Positions 52,156-64,000 of a stretch of 64,000 bases of DNA are shown here, one piece after another. Under the pieces are notes generated by a model. That model saw only the letters and a program-made list of their open reading frames with translations. It was not told the DNA's origin and did not search any database. The translations under genes were made by a program, and so were the position numbers. Source of the stretch: Pempheris klunzingeri (lineage: Eukaryota > Chordata > Actinopteri > Acropomatiformes > Pempheridae); assembly GCF_042242105.1 (NCBI RefSeq), contig NC_092020.1, positions 14,573,288 through 14,637,287 on the forward strand. The letters are read 5' to 3'. Every line of letters starts with the position of its first letter. Within the stretch, counting starts at the first letter, position 1.

Positions 52156-53040
52156 TGTAGCACCAGTCATTTTCCAACAGCAAAACGTACAACAAATGAT
52201 GTGATAGCGCTAGGTTCGCTCATGTGTCACTGAAGGATCTTTTCGGATCATATCGATGATGCAAAGTACTGTGGTCACTTGTATGGGCTTGGCTTGGCTC
52301 CGGCTCGACCGTTGTACAGAACAGAAGAGGGAATATTAAGAAGAGGCTAACAAGCAACAGTCGTGGCATCACTCTGATACTCTCCCATCCTTTGGGTCAT
52401 TTGCACAATAAGTGCAGCATCAAAGCTAAGCTTCGCCAACCAAATGTTCTTATATACAGTTATACTACACTGGTTTTACACACTGACACTGTGCATTCTA
52501 GTCTCACAGTCATCGCACAAGCAAAGTAACTAGAGCACAGGGATTCACAAGCATGGTACATTTCCTTGTAGAATTATGCTTGAACTGGATTTGCTGGTGT
52601 CTATTTACTTCTGTGCAGAAGTGAGGGCCACACCAAACAAGTAGCTGGATTTATTGACATAAAGGGAGTCTTTCGCATCATTACTTGCTAGGGTCAACAC
52701 TGCTACCATTGGTTGGTTAATTATTAAAGACTCTGAAGGCTTTGATTAGTCGTGTAAGGGCCACTGAGCATGTACACTAAAATGCCATGAGTAAACAATG
52801 ACTGTAACCACAAAATATGTGGCTTTGTGCAGTATTTTGGGACACACCTCTAAATGCAACAGTGACTTGTGTTAAGAATATCTTTGTTATCTGTCAAACA
52901 TTGGACTGAAATATTTTTCTTTGAAATTTTTGTAACACCCATGATAATGGTAGAACTTCTTGACAGGAACTTTAACGTATTTATTGTAAACTCATTCAGA
53001 TTACGTAAATCCTAATCCTGTTTTAATTGTCTGTCAACAG

Positions 53041-53104
53041 AAGTCAAGAATTCAAGAACCACAGCATCAAACTGAAGCCCTTGGCCTCGCTTGAGCAACC
53101 TGAG
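53041..53104 (+). other. ahnak: probable non-coding leader exon 2 of ahnak
   Basis: A 64-nt segment is bounded by a strong acceptor (TTTTAATTGTCTGTCAACAG) and a perfect donor (GAG followed by GTAAGT at 53105). It has no start codon leading into the AHNAK frame. Position and strand fit a 5' UTR exon of ahnak. Confidence 0.5.
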
Positions 53105-56100
53105 GTAAGTGTCCTTAGAGATAGGCTAATGCAAGAAATCCCCACAACACATCTGTTACTGGTTAAGTAAAGGAAAGAAAACTACATTTCTTACTACCCA
53201 TCACTCCACTCTGGAGCCATCAAGTCAGTGTCACCTTAGAACAGCATTCTGTTGTGTGGCCAGACGCCAAATCCCTGTTGGAATGTGTGTTGCAAAACCT
53301 GGAAGGTCATGCCATCGTCATTCAGCTGTGAAAGGCCTGCCTTGTGGAAACCTGACACTTGGCTGCTTCTGCTCCCGGTGCCTCCTCTTTGCACCCCTCC
53401 TTCCTCCCCCAGACACCACCTGTTCTGCTAGAACCCCTTTCCCCTTCTTATGAAACAACCCTGTCAAAAGCCTCCCAAGCTCACACTCCTTTAACTGTTT
53501 GTAGTCGGCAGCTGTGGACGATTTATTCGTTAGGAGTGGAGGGAAAGCTAGCAAAAGAAGCAATGTATGCGAGTTGGGACCTTCTGTATGCAGGCTTTTG
53601 ACAGGCCGTAAGAGAGGCGCATCCAGAAATGCCTTGCGGTTGCACTCTAGTTAACAGAAGCCTGTGTCTGGCTGGCTGTCCCCATGTCCCCCCTTACTCA
53701 ACACACATCAAAGGCTATTATAAAACATGATATATGAACATACTTATTTGCTTCCCTTTGCCCTCACTGGCTCCATGGTTCCCTTCAACACTTGTTGTAG
53801 AATATAATTTTATGTGTCCTTCAAATATGCTTTAGATGACATCAAATTTAAGGGGATGACATCAGGAATGTCGCTCCCAGGCATGTCAGAGAAATTAAAA
53901 GGAAAGAATAGAGGAATGATTGATTGTCATATTGCCTGATCACTTTGAGTCACAGACTGCTTGCCTGTCTTATGATACCAAGAACAGAGGCATACTTATT
54001 TAGCATCTGTTTACATCACAGCCCATATCTAATCATATGATCTTAGTCAAGTTAATTGTTCCTTTGTGTTGTATTCCCAAAATGGGGCATGCTATGTTTA
54101 GGAATATTCTGCTCTTACACTTGAAACTGAGTTTGATTTAGAATGAAGACAGAGAGTGAAGTGTCTAAATATTCAGGTTGTCTTATGCACAGCGTGATGT
54201 TATAAGCTGCTGAGGAGACTCTTCAGTGATAGCCCTGTATTTTCATTCCTACTTGGGTTTTTCTTCCTCCTCTTACTGGCTAGCATTCCACAGAGCAGTT
54301 CCATGACGATTCCTCTCCCTTTCTCACTTGCTATTTTGCTTTCCCCCATTTCCTCTTCCCTACATCTCACTCCCTCTTTCTCAGTTCCTTCCTTCCCTCC
54401 TATAGTGCTGCGATCTTCAGCTCCTCCCTGCAGCTTGATGCCAGATATATGTTAAAGCAGGTTAAGGTAATGACAGCTCCAATAGTTCACCCTCGATCAT
54501 GGAGAGCCACAGAATGAGGGTAAAATGTAGGCGTGAGGAAAGAAGTTGAAAGGTGATTATAAACACAAATATTTCAACACATAGATGGATAGGCAGGAAA
54601 ACAAAGAAAGGGAGAGAAAGTCTGTCCTGAGGTCATCCCTTCGAGTGAGAGCTGCAGAAATGAGTCAGATAATAATTTTCTCCCTCTTGCTCTTGGAGAA
54701 TTTTTGTGAACGCGTGGACGTTACTTTCCCTTTTCTTTTCAGCCAATGATAATATATGCCTTGTTCGAGAGTTAAAATGCTCTATATTCACTGTCCCCCA
54801 CTCATATGCTGCATAGTTTTTATGCAATGTCAATATGCTCTGAGAAGTATGCAGAAGAAAAAAAGTGAAGACCATGTGAAACATTTGTCAGCTATTTTTG
54901 TCTGTTTTCACTGAGTGAAGGAGGAGAGGAGGTGCATGTGCAGAATGAGCCGCATTGTGACCCATAGGGAAAACACAAATTCTTTTGGCTCAGTCCAAAT
55001 ACTCTCGGGTTGGGATCAGAAGGACCTGGTTAAGATACTCAAGCTGGCAGTGTCAGTTGACTTGAGACGTATTCGATCTGCATGAGTTAACTGGGTAAAG
55101 CTGGGCTTTCGAACTACAAACACACATTTCTTTGTACTGTTTGATGCATTTAATGCTGTGGAAACTGGCATATTGATAGATTCATGTTGCTAGTTTCAGA
55201 AAAGTCATGCTGACAGGGACAATGAGAAAAAAAGAGGGAGGGGGTAAAAAGAAAGATAGAGCAGAAGATCGGGTTGTAAACACCTGCGAGTGTTTGGCAT
55301 CATCTTTGGCATAAACACTGTCCTCATCTCTGGTGTTATTACTTTCAATGGCCCTGGATCTTGTTATTCAGCCCTGAGAGTCTGCAAAAGGCTATTTTGG
55401 AAAGAGGGCTTAATATTACCTCAAAGCATTGCATGCATTTCCCAGTATTCCCAATCACGTAGGACCATTCTATTTATTGACTTGTGTTAATTGCATGTTG
55501 CATGTTGTGTGCCCTTGGACAGGGTCCAGCAAACTACGGGAGGCCCGGTTCGGCATTCCAAATGCGTTTCCAATGTGTTTATTAATGCCTTTTTAAACAG
55601 CCTAACTTTCACAAACATTCTGCTCTATTAGTGCTTGGGATACAATTGTGTCAGGAGACAAACAGTTCTCTAGATCTACATGCACTATCTATATTTATAG
55701 CCTATTGTTTGACGTCTCAGTGAACTAGCCAAAACATCAGTGTTGCCTTCTTCAAACCTTCTCATATGTTTAAAATATTCTATACTGGTAGAGTGGCAAG
55801 AGTAGTAGATGGCCGTTGACCATGTGATGCTTATTACAGACACTTGTCACAAATAACTGTTTTTTTTATCTTTGCCTCAGGTTCCTCTTGTTCCCACCAG
55901 CTTGTTATCTTGCAGAACAGTGTGGCAGCTTCAGTGAATGGGGAAGGCACTTGTGGTTTACTGGTGTAATTATGTTATTTGTCAGTTCTGAAAAGACAAA
56001 TTAGTGGTTCTGATCACATCAAAATACAGCTTTGCTGCCAGAAACCTGGCAATGCATTTTCATACCCACTGGCCACCCCAAAGTTGTAACTTGGAATGCT

Positions 56101-57880
56101 CTGAATTGGTATCTTGACTGATACAACAACAAAAAAATCCACTCTGATCCCTTTCCAAGTTGGCCTCTGGTTGTCAAGTCTACCCCATAAACATACAGGC
56201 AACCACTCACCACTATGACTCATATCCCGTTTCTTTTGTGCCATCCTGTGGATAGGCTTTTACCGCACATATAAGCTGTTTACATCCATACAGATAATTT
56301 GCTGAAACTGCAACAGGCAGCAGAATGGAATGACTGGTAAAACAGCTTTGCCAGTGTCTTGCAGTGCAATATTATTAAGCAAACAAACAAGTTAAGTACT
56401 ATTACTATCAGATATTAATCGGTTATTGTTAGTATGATCAAGTCAAATACTCAAGCATAGGATGATAACACAGCACACTGAATGACCTTGTCTTTTAAAG
56501 AGAACAGTTTACAGCAACAATCTGTGTCGTATTGAGTAGCAGAAAGTTTTTACTATTATAGTTACAGTAATTATCATCTTGATTCTGTCATGTCAGTGAG
56601 CCCTCTGGAAACTGAAATGTTGGTCCAGGTGGCAGAAATGGTTGCGTGTTAATGTTAAGATTGTTAGTTTGGACGATGTGTTTTCATGCACATGGAAAGT
56701 ATTTTTGAGCAAGACACTGAACCCCAAATTTCCCCTGATGTATGTGTATATAAAGGAAAAACATCACTTAAGAGCCAACTGCATGCAATGTGAAAACATA
56801 TAAACCTTTGCTGGCTAGCTAGAGACATATAGCTCAGACAGCTTTATGCAATTGATGGTGTAGGTTGTAGAGTAGAGTTTGGTATTGATGAAAGAATGGG
56901 CTGTCTGTTTGAGGTGAGTGGGTTGGACTAGTGAGCATGTTTGAAGACTGATGTGAACAAACCTTGTTATTGTTGTGATGGTTGCAGATGTGTTTACTAC
57001 AATGCATGTAATGATAGACCGTCATAGAAAAACTAAGCATGCCTGTACATTGGCTTCATGGGAGCTCATAGAAATATGATGAATTGTTGGATCAGTGATT
57101 GCTTATGGAAAGGGATTCTGTATTATGGCCAGCAATATCTAGTACAGTCTAATGACCATACCCAGGAAGATGCATAATATGTCCTTTAGTATTGCTGAAT
57201 ACACTATAAAGAGGATCAACATTGTGTTGCAGTAGTTATGAATACCATTACAAATATATGGTCAACCTAGACTGAAACTAATATTCAGCTGTCGTTAATA
57301 ACCAGAGTAAGAAGCTTGATTTGCATTGTGTGTGTGAGCATTTACAAATGTGTACCTGTTTTAGTCTACTGTTTGTGGATGTGTATGTGTGTTAAAGATA
57401 GAGGGCATGCGCTAACATGCTGGTGCATTTGTTACTGTGCATTTCTGTACCTCTGTGTGTATTTTCATAAAGTAAGGTAGCTTTAACCATCATTGTTCTC
57501 TGTCTATTGACATTGGAGCTAGGGTGTAGGCGCAGGATTGGGCTGCTTTCCGTAGGGCAGGGTGTGGTCTGTGTTCAACCAAATTTCCAAAACACAGAGA
57601 GCCCAGGGGGGAGGGATCTGATGGTTTGGAGTTTTGGAGGGAATGTAGAGGCTGTGTTTTCCAAAGGAGTTTTAACACCATCTAGTGTTCACCATTGGGA
57701 CCTACAAGCCAGACTTAAAGAGCAGTAAAAATTTGATTTAGCTAGATACAGGATTTACTTTAAGGGTGAAAGAACATTTGTACTCCATTTGTATGGAGTA
57801 AAATACTGTGTGAACATAAACTGATGCATTGTTTGTCATGATTTTATTTTAATAATTATCATCATCTTTTCTTTTTCTAG
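53105..57880 (+). other. ahnak: probable ahnak intron 2
   Basis: Nothing beyond AT-rich single-copy-looking DNA was recognised. The open frames at 53256-53601, 55290-55490 and 57507-57728 have no known domain. Confidence 0.4.
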
Positions 57881-57939
57881 GAAAACCAAGATTGACTTTC
57901 CATCACACCAGGGCTTAGACAGAGGGAAACAAAACCAAG
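57881..57939 (+). other. ahnak: probable non-coding leader exon 3 of ahnak
   Basis: A 59-nt segment between a pyrimidine-rich acceptor (TTTTCTTTTTCTAG) and donor AAG followed by GTATTT. It lies only 146 bp before the exon with the AHNAK start codon and contains no ATG. Confidence 0.5.
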
Positions 57940-58085
57940 GTATTTTACAAATTAAAGTCAGAATAAATCCCTTGTGCTTTCTATTTTTCATCTTATATAC
58001 ATTTGGATGCAAATACATATAATGTTTTTTCAGCTACCTTGGATTTTTTTCCCATGACCCATTATTTGTATGGTTGTGTTTATAG

Positions 58086-61000
58086 ATGGCTGAAGAGGAA
58101 GAAACCAGGGAGGTTCTCTTTCTAGATTGGGAGGGTCCAGACAAAACTGGCTTGACCATTGAACAGACAAGTGGAGGAGAGATCTTAGTTAAGGAGGTGA
58201 AAGGAGAGTCACCTGCAGCACGATCTGGAAAAGTATATGAAGGTAGCAAATTCTTTTTTTCATCAAATCATCAAGTATGAAGTAAGATTTACCTCAACTA
58301 CATTCTGACTAGTCTTTGGTAGCCCTAACAGACTTTTTGCTACTGTCTCTATCTAATTCATAGGTGACCAGATTGTGGGTGCCACTGTCTACTTTGATAA
58401 CATGAGCTCAGAAGAAACAGCTGAGCTACTGAAGACACTGAATCGCCACAAGGTTGGACTAAAACTACAAAACAAAGGAGACAAATCCCCTTGCTGCTCG
58501 CCCCTGAGCACACCATGTCGGTCACCAATGGGCACCCTGACATGGGAGGGGAAGACCCGTTTTGGAGGTTCCAGCCCAGACATCATCCTTGTAAGTTTTT
58601 TTTTAAAACTAAATGATAACCATTGAGGTGAAGCTACTGAACAAAATGGGTGGTATAATAACATTTTGAGTTGTATGTCTTCTTGTGTTTTTCTGTCAAC
58701 AGAGTGGGGATGATGAAGACTATAAGAGAATATACACAAAAAAGATTAAACCAAGGCTGAAGTCTGAAGACCTTGCAGAGGGAGTAGATGTTCGCACAGA
58801 GCGGCATAGCAGCACAAGCAGCGATGGCAGCACAATCACCACCATCACCCGCCGCATCACTACCTACACTGTGGATATGCCAAGTGGCATAAGTGAGCAA
58901 GTTGAACTTTCAAGCCCAGAGTTCAAGGGGCTAAGGCATGAACCTGGAGATGGCTCTCCTCGTTTCAGAACCTCACATGGCAGCCCTTCAGGTAAAATGG
59001 GAGCACAAGAGGGAATTTTTGAGTCAAGTGATGTCTTTCACACTGGACCAAAAGTTAGCTTGACAGAGACACACTGGGGCACTGGGGGAGTCCAGACCAC
59101 AACAATTAGAGAGGTAGAAAGAGAAAGAGGTACAGGTCTCAGATTTAAAGGGTCTAACTTTGCAGTAACAGAAGGTAAAGGCGAGGGAGGCTTTGAGATC
59201 TCAAGAGGGAGTGGAGAGCAAGGGGATGGAAACATTCAGGTGCCTAAAACAAGCATATCATTAAGAGACAGCACAAACATCGGTAGCAGGCATGCTACTA
59301 TAGGTGGCATTGAGGGCACAGAGGTACCCCCAACTGATGAGAGTGGAGGGACAATTAGCTTGTCTTTACCAGGAAAAACCATGCAGATTTCAACTTCACC
59401 CATGGATAAAACACAGGAGGGAAGTATTGACACCAGTTTAGGTGACAGGACAGTGATGTCTGAATTTACCATCACTCACCCACATGCAAAGGGATCAGGC
59501 AGTATTGATACTCCAAATGTCAAATTTGGTAGAGGTTCCAGTGGTATTGATACTGAATTTAGAGGTGGCAGGATAGGAGGATCAGCAATAACAGTTAGCA
59601 ATGTGACTTCAGGATATTCCTCAGTGCCAAGCAAGATTTCAACAGCAGGCTTGGATATCAACCTTACAGGTTCAAAACTGAAAGGTGAGGTTGACGTTAA
59701 CATGCCAAGCCAAAAGGGGGGAATGAAAGCAGCTGGAGTTGACACTGATGTTCCAGGCTATGAAACTGAGGACACTGTGAATGGCATAAAAATGTCAACA
59801 ATCAATGTGCCTGTGTTTGGAATGAAAGGAATCAAGAAGGAGGGAACTAGTGTTGAAGTTAAACTCAGTGCTGATGCAGATATGTCAGTACCTGTGACAC
59901 AGGAAGAGGTGCAAAAACCAGACTTAGTCAACAAAAGGACAGATATACAGATCAAAGGTCCTAGTGCTAACATTGAAGGACCAGTTGTCCAAAGAGTACC
60001 AAAGAGTGATAGCAAATATCAAATGGAAGTCTCTAAGGCTAAAATGACATCTTTAACTGGGCCAGATACAGATCTAAACCTAAACGGTTCAAAGGCTGAG
60101 GGAAATCTTGATGCAACAGTACCGAAGACTGAGATAGAAATAAAGGCACCCAAAGTAGACATTAAAGGTCCAACTATAAATACTGAGAGGAAAGAAGTGG
60201 ATTTCAAAAGGCCTCAGATAAAGATACCATCATCTGGGACCAGTGACACTGAAGGACATGTACATGGGTTTGACTTAACAGGTCCTACGGTGGAAGCTCC
60301 AGATGTCGATATAAAATTCAACAAAACCAAAGTTGATGTCAAGGCACCTAAGGTTGACATTAAAGCAGATGTGGCTGTATCTGTTCCAAAGATTAAAGGA
60401 GATACAACAGCACCCAAAATTGACATCAAAGCTCCACAGGTGGATATCAAAGGGACAAATGGTGGCGTTGAAGTTCCAAAAATCAAAATGTCATCATTTG
60501 GTCCAAAGGTCAAGGGCCCAGATATGGATCTCAACCTTGCCAAAGGTGAAATTAATGTCAAAAAACCTGGACTTGACGTTAAAGCTCCAAAGACTGAAGG
60601 ACTTGAAGGACCAGATGTTGATACTGAGGGGCGTAAAAGTGGCTTTAAAAGGCCTACAGTTCCAATTCCATCATTTGGAATTAAAGCTCCTGAAGTGGAT
60701 GTGAAAGGGGTAGATGTTGACATTGAGAGTAGTGGTAATATAAAAGGATCGAAATTCAATATGCCATCCAGTTCAGGGCCAAAGGTGTCCTTACCAAATG
60801 TAGATAACAGACTGAAAAGTACTAAACTCAAAGGTGATGTAGATGTGTCGACTCAAAAGAGAGAGAGAGGCATAAAAATACCCGGAATCAACCTAGAAAG
60901 TCCAAATGTTGATATTAAAGGTTCAAAAGCGGAGGGACCTGATGTTGACAAAAACTTTCCCAAAGTTAACATCGATGTGAGAGCACCTGACATTGACATT

Positions 61001-64000
61001 GAAACTCCAGAGATTGAAATTGCAAGCAGTGAAGCAAATGTTAAAGGAACCAAAGTCAAGATGCCAGCCATAACAGTACCTAAGATGCCAGATTGTGATG
61101 TCAAGATAAAAGGCTCTAACATAGAGAGAAATGTGGATGTTTCAATTCCAAAGATTGAAGGAGATATAAAAGTTCCGGAGGTGGATATTGAAGGACCAGA
61201 TGTTGACATTAAGGGCCACAAAGGTGGATTTAAAATGCCAAATATCCAAATGCCATCATTTGGCTTCAGAGGTCCAAAAGTGGAAGGTCCAGATGTTGAT
61301 AAAAACCTTCCCAAAGCAAATATTGATGTGAAAGCACCTTATGTTGACATCAAAGCACCAGAGGCTGACATTGAAGGACCGGATGCAAAAATCAAAGGAC
61401 CCAAACTAAACCTACCAACCATCTCAGGTCCAAACGTGTCCATGCCAGATGTTGACTTTAATCTGAGAGGTCCCAAACTCAAAGGTGACATGGATGTGTC
61501 AGCTCAAAAGATAGAGGGAGACATAAAAATACCTGAAATTGACATCAAGGATCCAGAGTTTGATACTAAAGGTCCAAAAGGTGGATTTGAAATCCCTAAA
61601 ATCAAAATGCCATCATTTCGTTTCAAAGGTCCAGAGGTGGAGGGTCCAGATGTTGATGTAAATCTTCCCAAAGCAAGCATTGTAGCTACTGAATTGGATA
61701 TCAAAGGACCAGAGATTAACACTGAAGGACCTGATGCAAAAATGAAAGGACCCAAAGTCAAGATACCTGCCATAAAAGCACCAAAGATGACTGATCTTGA
61801 CATCAAGCTAAAAGGTCCTAAATTTGAGAGAGACATGGATGTTTCAGTTCCAAAGATCGAAGGAGATATAAAAACTCCAGAGGTAGATATTGAAGGACCG
61901 GATGTTGATATTGAGGGCCAAAAAGGAAGATTTAAAATGCCTAAAATACAAATGCCATCATTTGGTCTCAGAGGTCCAAAAGTGGAAAGCCCAGATGTTG
62001 ATATAAACATTCCCAAGGCTACTATCGATGTGAAAGCACCTGACATTGACATTAAAGGAGCAGAAGTTGACATTGAAAGGCCAGATGCAAAACTCAAAGG
62101 ACCCAAATTCCACATGCCAACCATATCAGGACCAAAACTTTCCATGCCAGATGTCGATTTCAATCTGGGAGGTTCCAAAGTCAAAGGTGATGTGGATTTG
62201 TCAGCTGCAAAGATAGAGGGTGATATAAAAACACCTCAAATCGAAGTCAAGGGTCCAGAAGTTGACATTGAAGGGCAAAAGGGTGGATTTAAAATGCCTG
62301 AAATTAAAATGCCATCACTTGGCTTTAAAAGTTCAAAGGTTGAAGGTCCAGATGTCAATGTTAAACTTCCAAAAGCTAATATCGATGTGAAAGCACCTGA
62401 CGTGGACATTAAAGGACCAGAGTTTGACATTGAAGGACCTGATGCAGAAATCAAAGGGCCCAAAATCAAGATGCCGACCATAAAAGGACCTAAGATACCA
62501 GATTTTGACATGAAGCTGAAAGGTCCTCAATACGAGGGAGATGTGGATGTGTCACTACCAAAGATGGAAGGAGATATAAAAGCTCCTGAGATGGACATTG
62601 AAGGACCAGATGTTGACATTGAGGGTCTCAAAGGTGGATTTAAAATGCCTAAATTTAGAATGCCATCATTTGGCATCAAAGTTCCAAAAGTGGAAGGTCC
62701 AGATGTTGATATAAACCTTCCCAAAGCAAGTGTTGATGTGAAAGCACCTAGTGTGGACATTGAAGGACCAGAGGTTGACATTGAAGGACCTGATGCAAAA
62801 ATCAAAGAACCCAAAATCAAGATGCCCACCATAAAAGGACCAAAGATGCCAGATTTTGACATGAAGCTGAAAGGCCCTAAAGTCGGGGGAGATGTGGATG
62901 TGTCACTACCAAAGATTGAAGGAGATATAAAATCTCCAGAGGTGGACATTGAAGGACCAGATGTTGACATTGAGGGTCAGAGAGGAGGATTTAAAATGCC
63001 TAAAATTCAAATGCCATCATTTGGCCTCAGAGGTCCAAAAGTGGAGGGTCCAGAGGTTGATATAAACCTTCCCAAAGCAAACATTGATGTAAAAGCACCT
63101 GATGTTGACATTGAAGGGCCAGAGGTTGACACTGAGGGCTACAAAAGAGGAATTAAAATGCCTAAATTCAAAATGCCATCTTTTGGATTGACAGGTCCAC
63201 ATGTTGAAGGGCCAGAAGTTGATGTCAACCTACCAAAAGCAGATGTTGATATAAAAGGACCTGACCTGGATATCAAAGGACCTGAGGTGGACATTGAAGG
63301 TCCAGGTGGTAAAATCAAAGGACCGAAATTCAACCTTCCAACCATTTCAGGACCGAAAATATCCATGCCAGATGTGGATTTCAATCTGGCAGGTCCCAAA
63401 CTTAAAGGTGATGTGGATCTTTCCACTCCAAAGTTAGAGGGACAAGTAAAAACACCTGATGTTGACATTAAAGGTCCAGAGGTGGATATTGAAGGGCAAA
63501 AGGGTGGATTTAAAGTACCTGAAATCAAAATTCCATCATTTGGCTATAAAGGTTCAAAGCTTGAAGGTCCAGATGTCGATATCAAACTTCCAAAAGCTAA
63601 TATTGATGTGAAAGCACCTGACGTGGACATTGAAGGACCAGAAGTTGACATTGACAGACCTGATGCAAAAATCAAAGGACCCAAAATCAAGATGCCAACC
63701 ATAAAAGGACCTAAAATGCCAGATTTTGACATGAAGCTGAAAGGTCCTAAAGTTGAGGGGGATGTGAATGTTTCACTTCCAAAGATTGCGGGAGATATAA
63801 AATCTCCAGAGGTGGACATTGAAGGACCAGATGTTGACATTGAGGGCCCCAAAGGTGGATTTAAAATGCCTAAATTCAGAATGCCATCATTTGGCGTCAA
63901 AGTTCCAAAAGTGGAAGGTCCAGATGTTGACATAAACCTTCCCAAAGCTAACATTGATGTGAAAGCACCTGACGTGGACATTAAAGGACCAGAGGTTGAC
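58086..64000 (+). CDS. ahnak: neuroblast differentiation-associated protein AHNAK, N-terminal 1,894 residues (3' partial)
   Basis: AHNAK is a giant scaffold protein of the cell cortex, membrane and nucleus that binds annexin A2/S100A10, actin and calcium-channel subunits. The exons are 58086-58242, 58364-58590 and 58703 to beyond 64000; GT-AG and phases agree. The first exon opens right at ATG after a TATAG acceptor. Residues 9-90 form the PDZ-like domain (EVLFLDWEGPDKTGLTIEQT ... YEGDQIVGATVYFD ... LLKTLNRHKVGLKL). A Ser/Thr-rich linker (SSTSSDGSTITTITRRITTY) and a less regular region (to about residue 640) follow. Then come AHNAK repeats of about 117 residues, each with a MPSFG.KGPKVEGPDVDINL core and KAPDVDI / PEVDIEGPD strands. 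The frame was checked at several points and stays open to the window edge. Overlapping minus-strand open frames (59038-63981) are mirror images of the repeat. Confidence 0.95.
60240..64000 (+). repeat. ahnak: AHNAK coding tandem repeats of about 350 bp in an alternating A/B order
   Basis: The PSFG/PSF core recurs near 61252, 61608, 61951, 62309, 62660, 63008, 63174, 63530 and 63880, a spacing of about 343-358 bp with one short step of 166 bp. Two module types alternate. Type A has PTISGPK.SMPDVDFNL (about 61415, 62118, 63340). Type B has IKMPTIKGPKMPDFDMKLKG (about 62462, 62815, 63690; older forms at 61060 and 61760). The early part (60240-61000) is more diverged. Confidence 0.85.

Larger units (their letters stand above)
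45253..53040 (+). other. ahnak: probable ahnak intron 1
   Basis: No coding exon was recognised. It contains a poly-A run at 46262-46278, a G-rich purine tract at 46690-46815 and the inverted AAT/ATT microsatellite at 52051-52155. Other short open frames are unsupported. Confidence 0.4.

Noticed and set aside
60333-60704. A 123-codon + strand open frame inside the ahnak exon.
   Set aside because: It is out of frame with the AHNAK reading frame, which is continuous through this stretch.
59038-63981. A series of long minus-strand open frames (up to 226 codons) rich in STSGPSMSTSG.
   Set aside because: They are the reverse complement of the AHNAK coding repeats; the + strand frame is the conserved one and explains their periodicity.
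60240-64000. Regular ~350-bp repeats considered as a satellite or CRISPR-like array.
   Set aside because: The repeats are in-frame protein modules with codon-level constraint and no spacer/repeat division.

Overview
The window is vertebrate nuclear DNA, almost certainly from a teleost fish. The genes are split by GT-AG introns and carry AATAAA signals. The encoded proteins are vertebrate-type: a nicotinic receptor alpha subunit, RPB7, eEF1-gamma and AHNAK. The intergenic DNA is full of fish-type interspersed repeats and CA/GT microsatellites. The exact species cannot be told from the sequence.

Layout, left to right. (1) 1155-1990 (+): the last two coding exons of an alpha-7/alpha-8 class nicotinic acetylcholine receptor gene, followed by a long 3' UTR to about 3605. 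(2) 3.6-19 kb: gene-poor DNA with a fish repeat carrying an orphan terminal exon (6.8-8.4 kb), a short DNA-transposon remnant (8.7-8.95 kb), a decayed Ty3/Gypsy gag-pol copy on the minus strand (13.3-15.3 kb) that has lost its reverse transcriptase, and a fish LINE/SINE tail (17.8-18.1 kb). (3) 19469-22363 (-): a complete five-exon gene for a 245-residue, probably mitochondrial, AhpD-like (CMD family) peroxidase-type protein. (4) 23122-25227 (+): complete polr2g (RPB7, 172 aa, 8 exons), divergent from gene 3 across about 760 bp. (5) 25815-32869 (+): complete eef1g (437 aa, 10 exons), starting about 240 bp after the polr2g poly(A) signal. Its last four introns each hold one copy of a 139-nt element that folds as a box H/ACA snoRNA. 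(6) 33.1-45 kb: gene-free DNA with a THAP-domain-bearing repeat relic (38.8-39.7 kb) and a fish LINE tail (44.4 kb). (7) About 45.0-64.0 kb (+): the 5' part of ahnak, with three probable non-coding leader exons, a PDZ-like domain in two small exons, then a giant open exon (58703 to the window end) full of AHNAK repeats of about 117 residues.

polr2g, eef1g and ahnak are housekeeping or widely expressed genes whose human counterparts also lie together in 11q12.3, with EEF1G and AHNAK adjacent in the same tandem orientation. This block is therefore an old vertebrate linkage. RPB7 serves Pol II transcription and eEF1-gamma serves translation elongation. The eef1g introns probably supply an rRNA/snRNA pseudouridylation guide, a typical arrangement for a TOP-promoter host gene.

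The most notable items are the four-copy intronic H/ACA family, the bacterial-looking AhpD-type gene with its catalytic residues preserved, and the alternating A/B higher-order repeat in ahnak.
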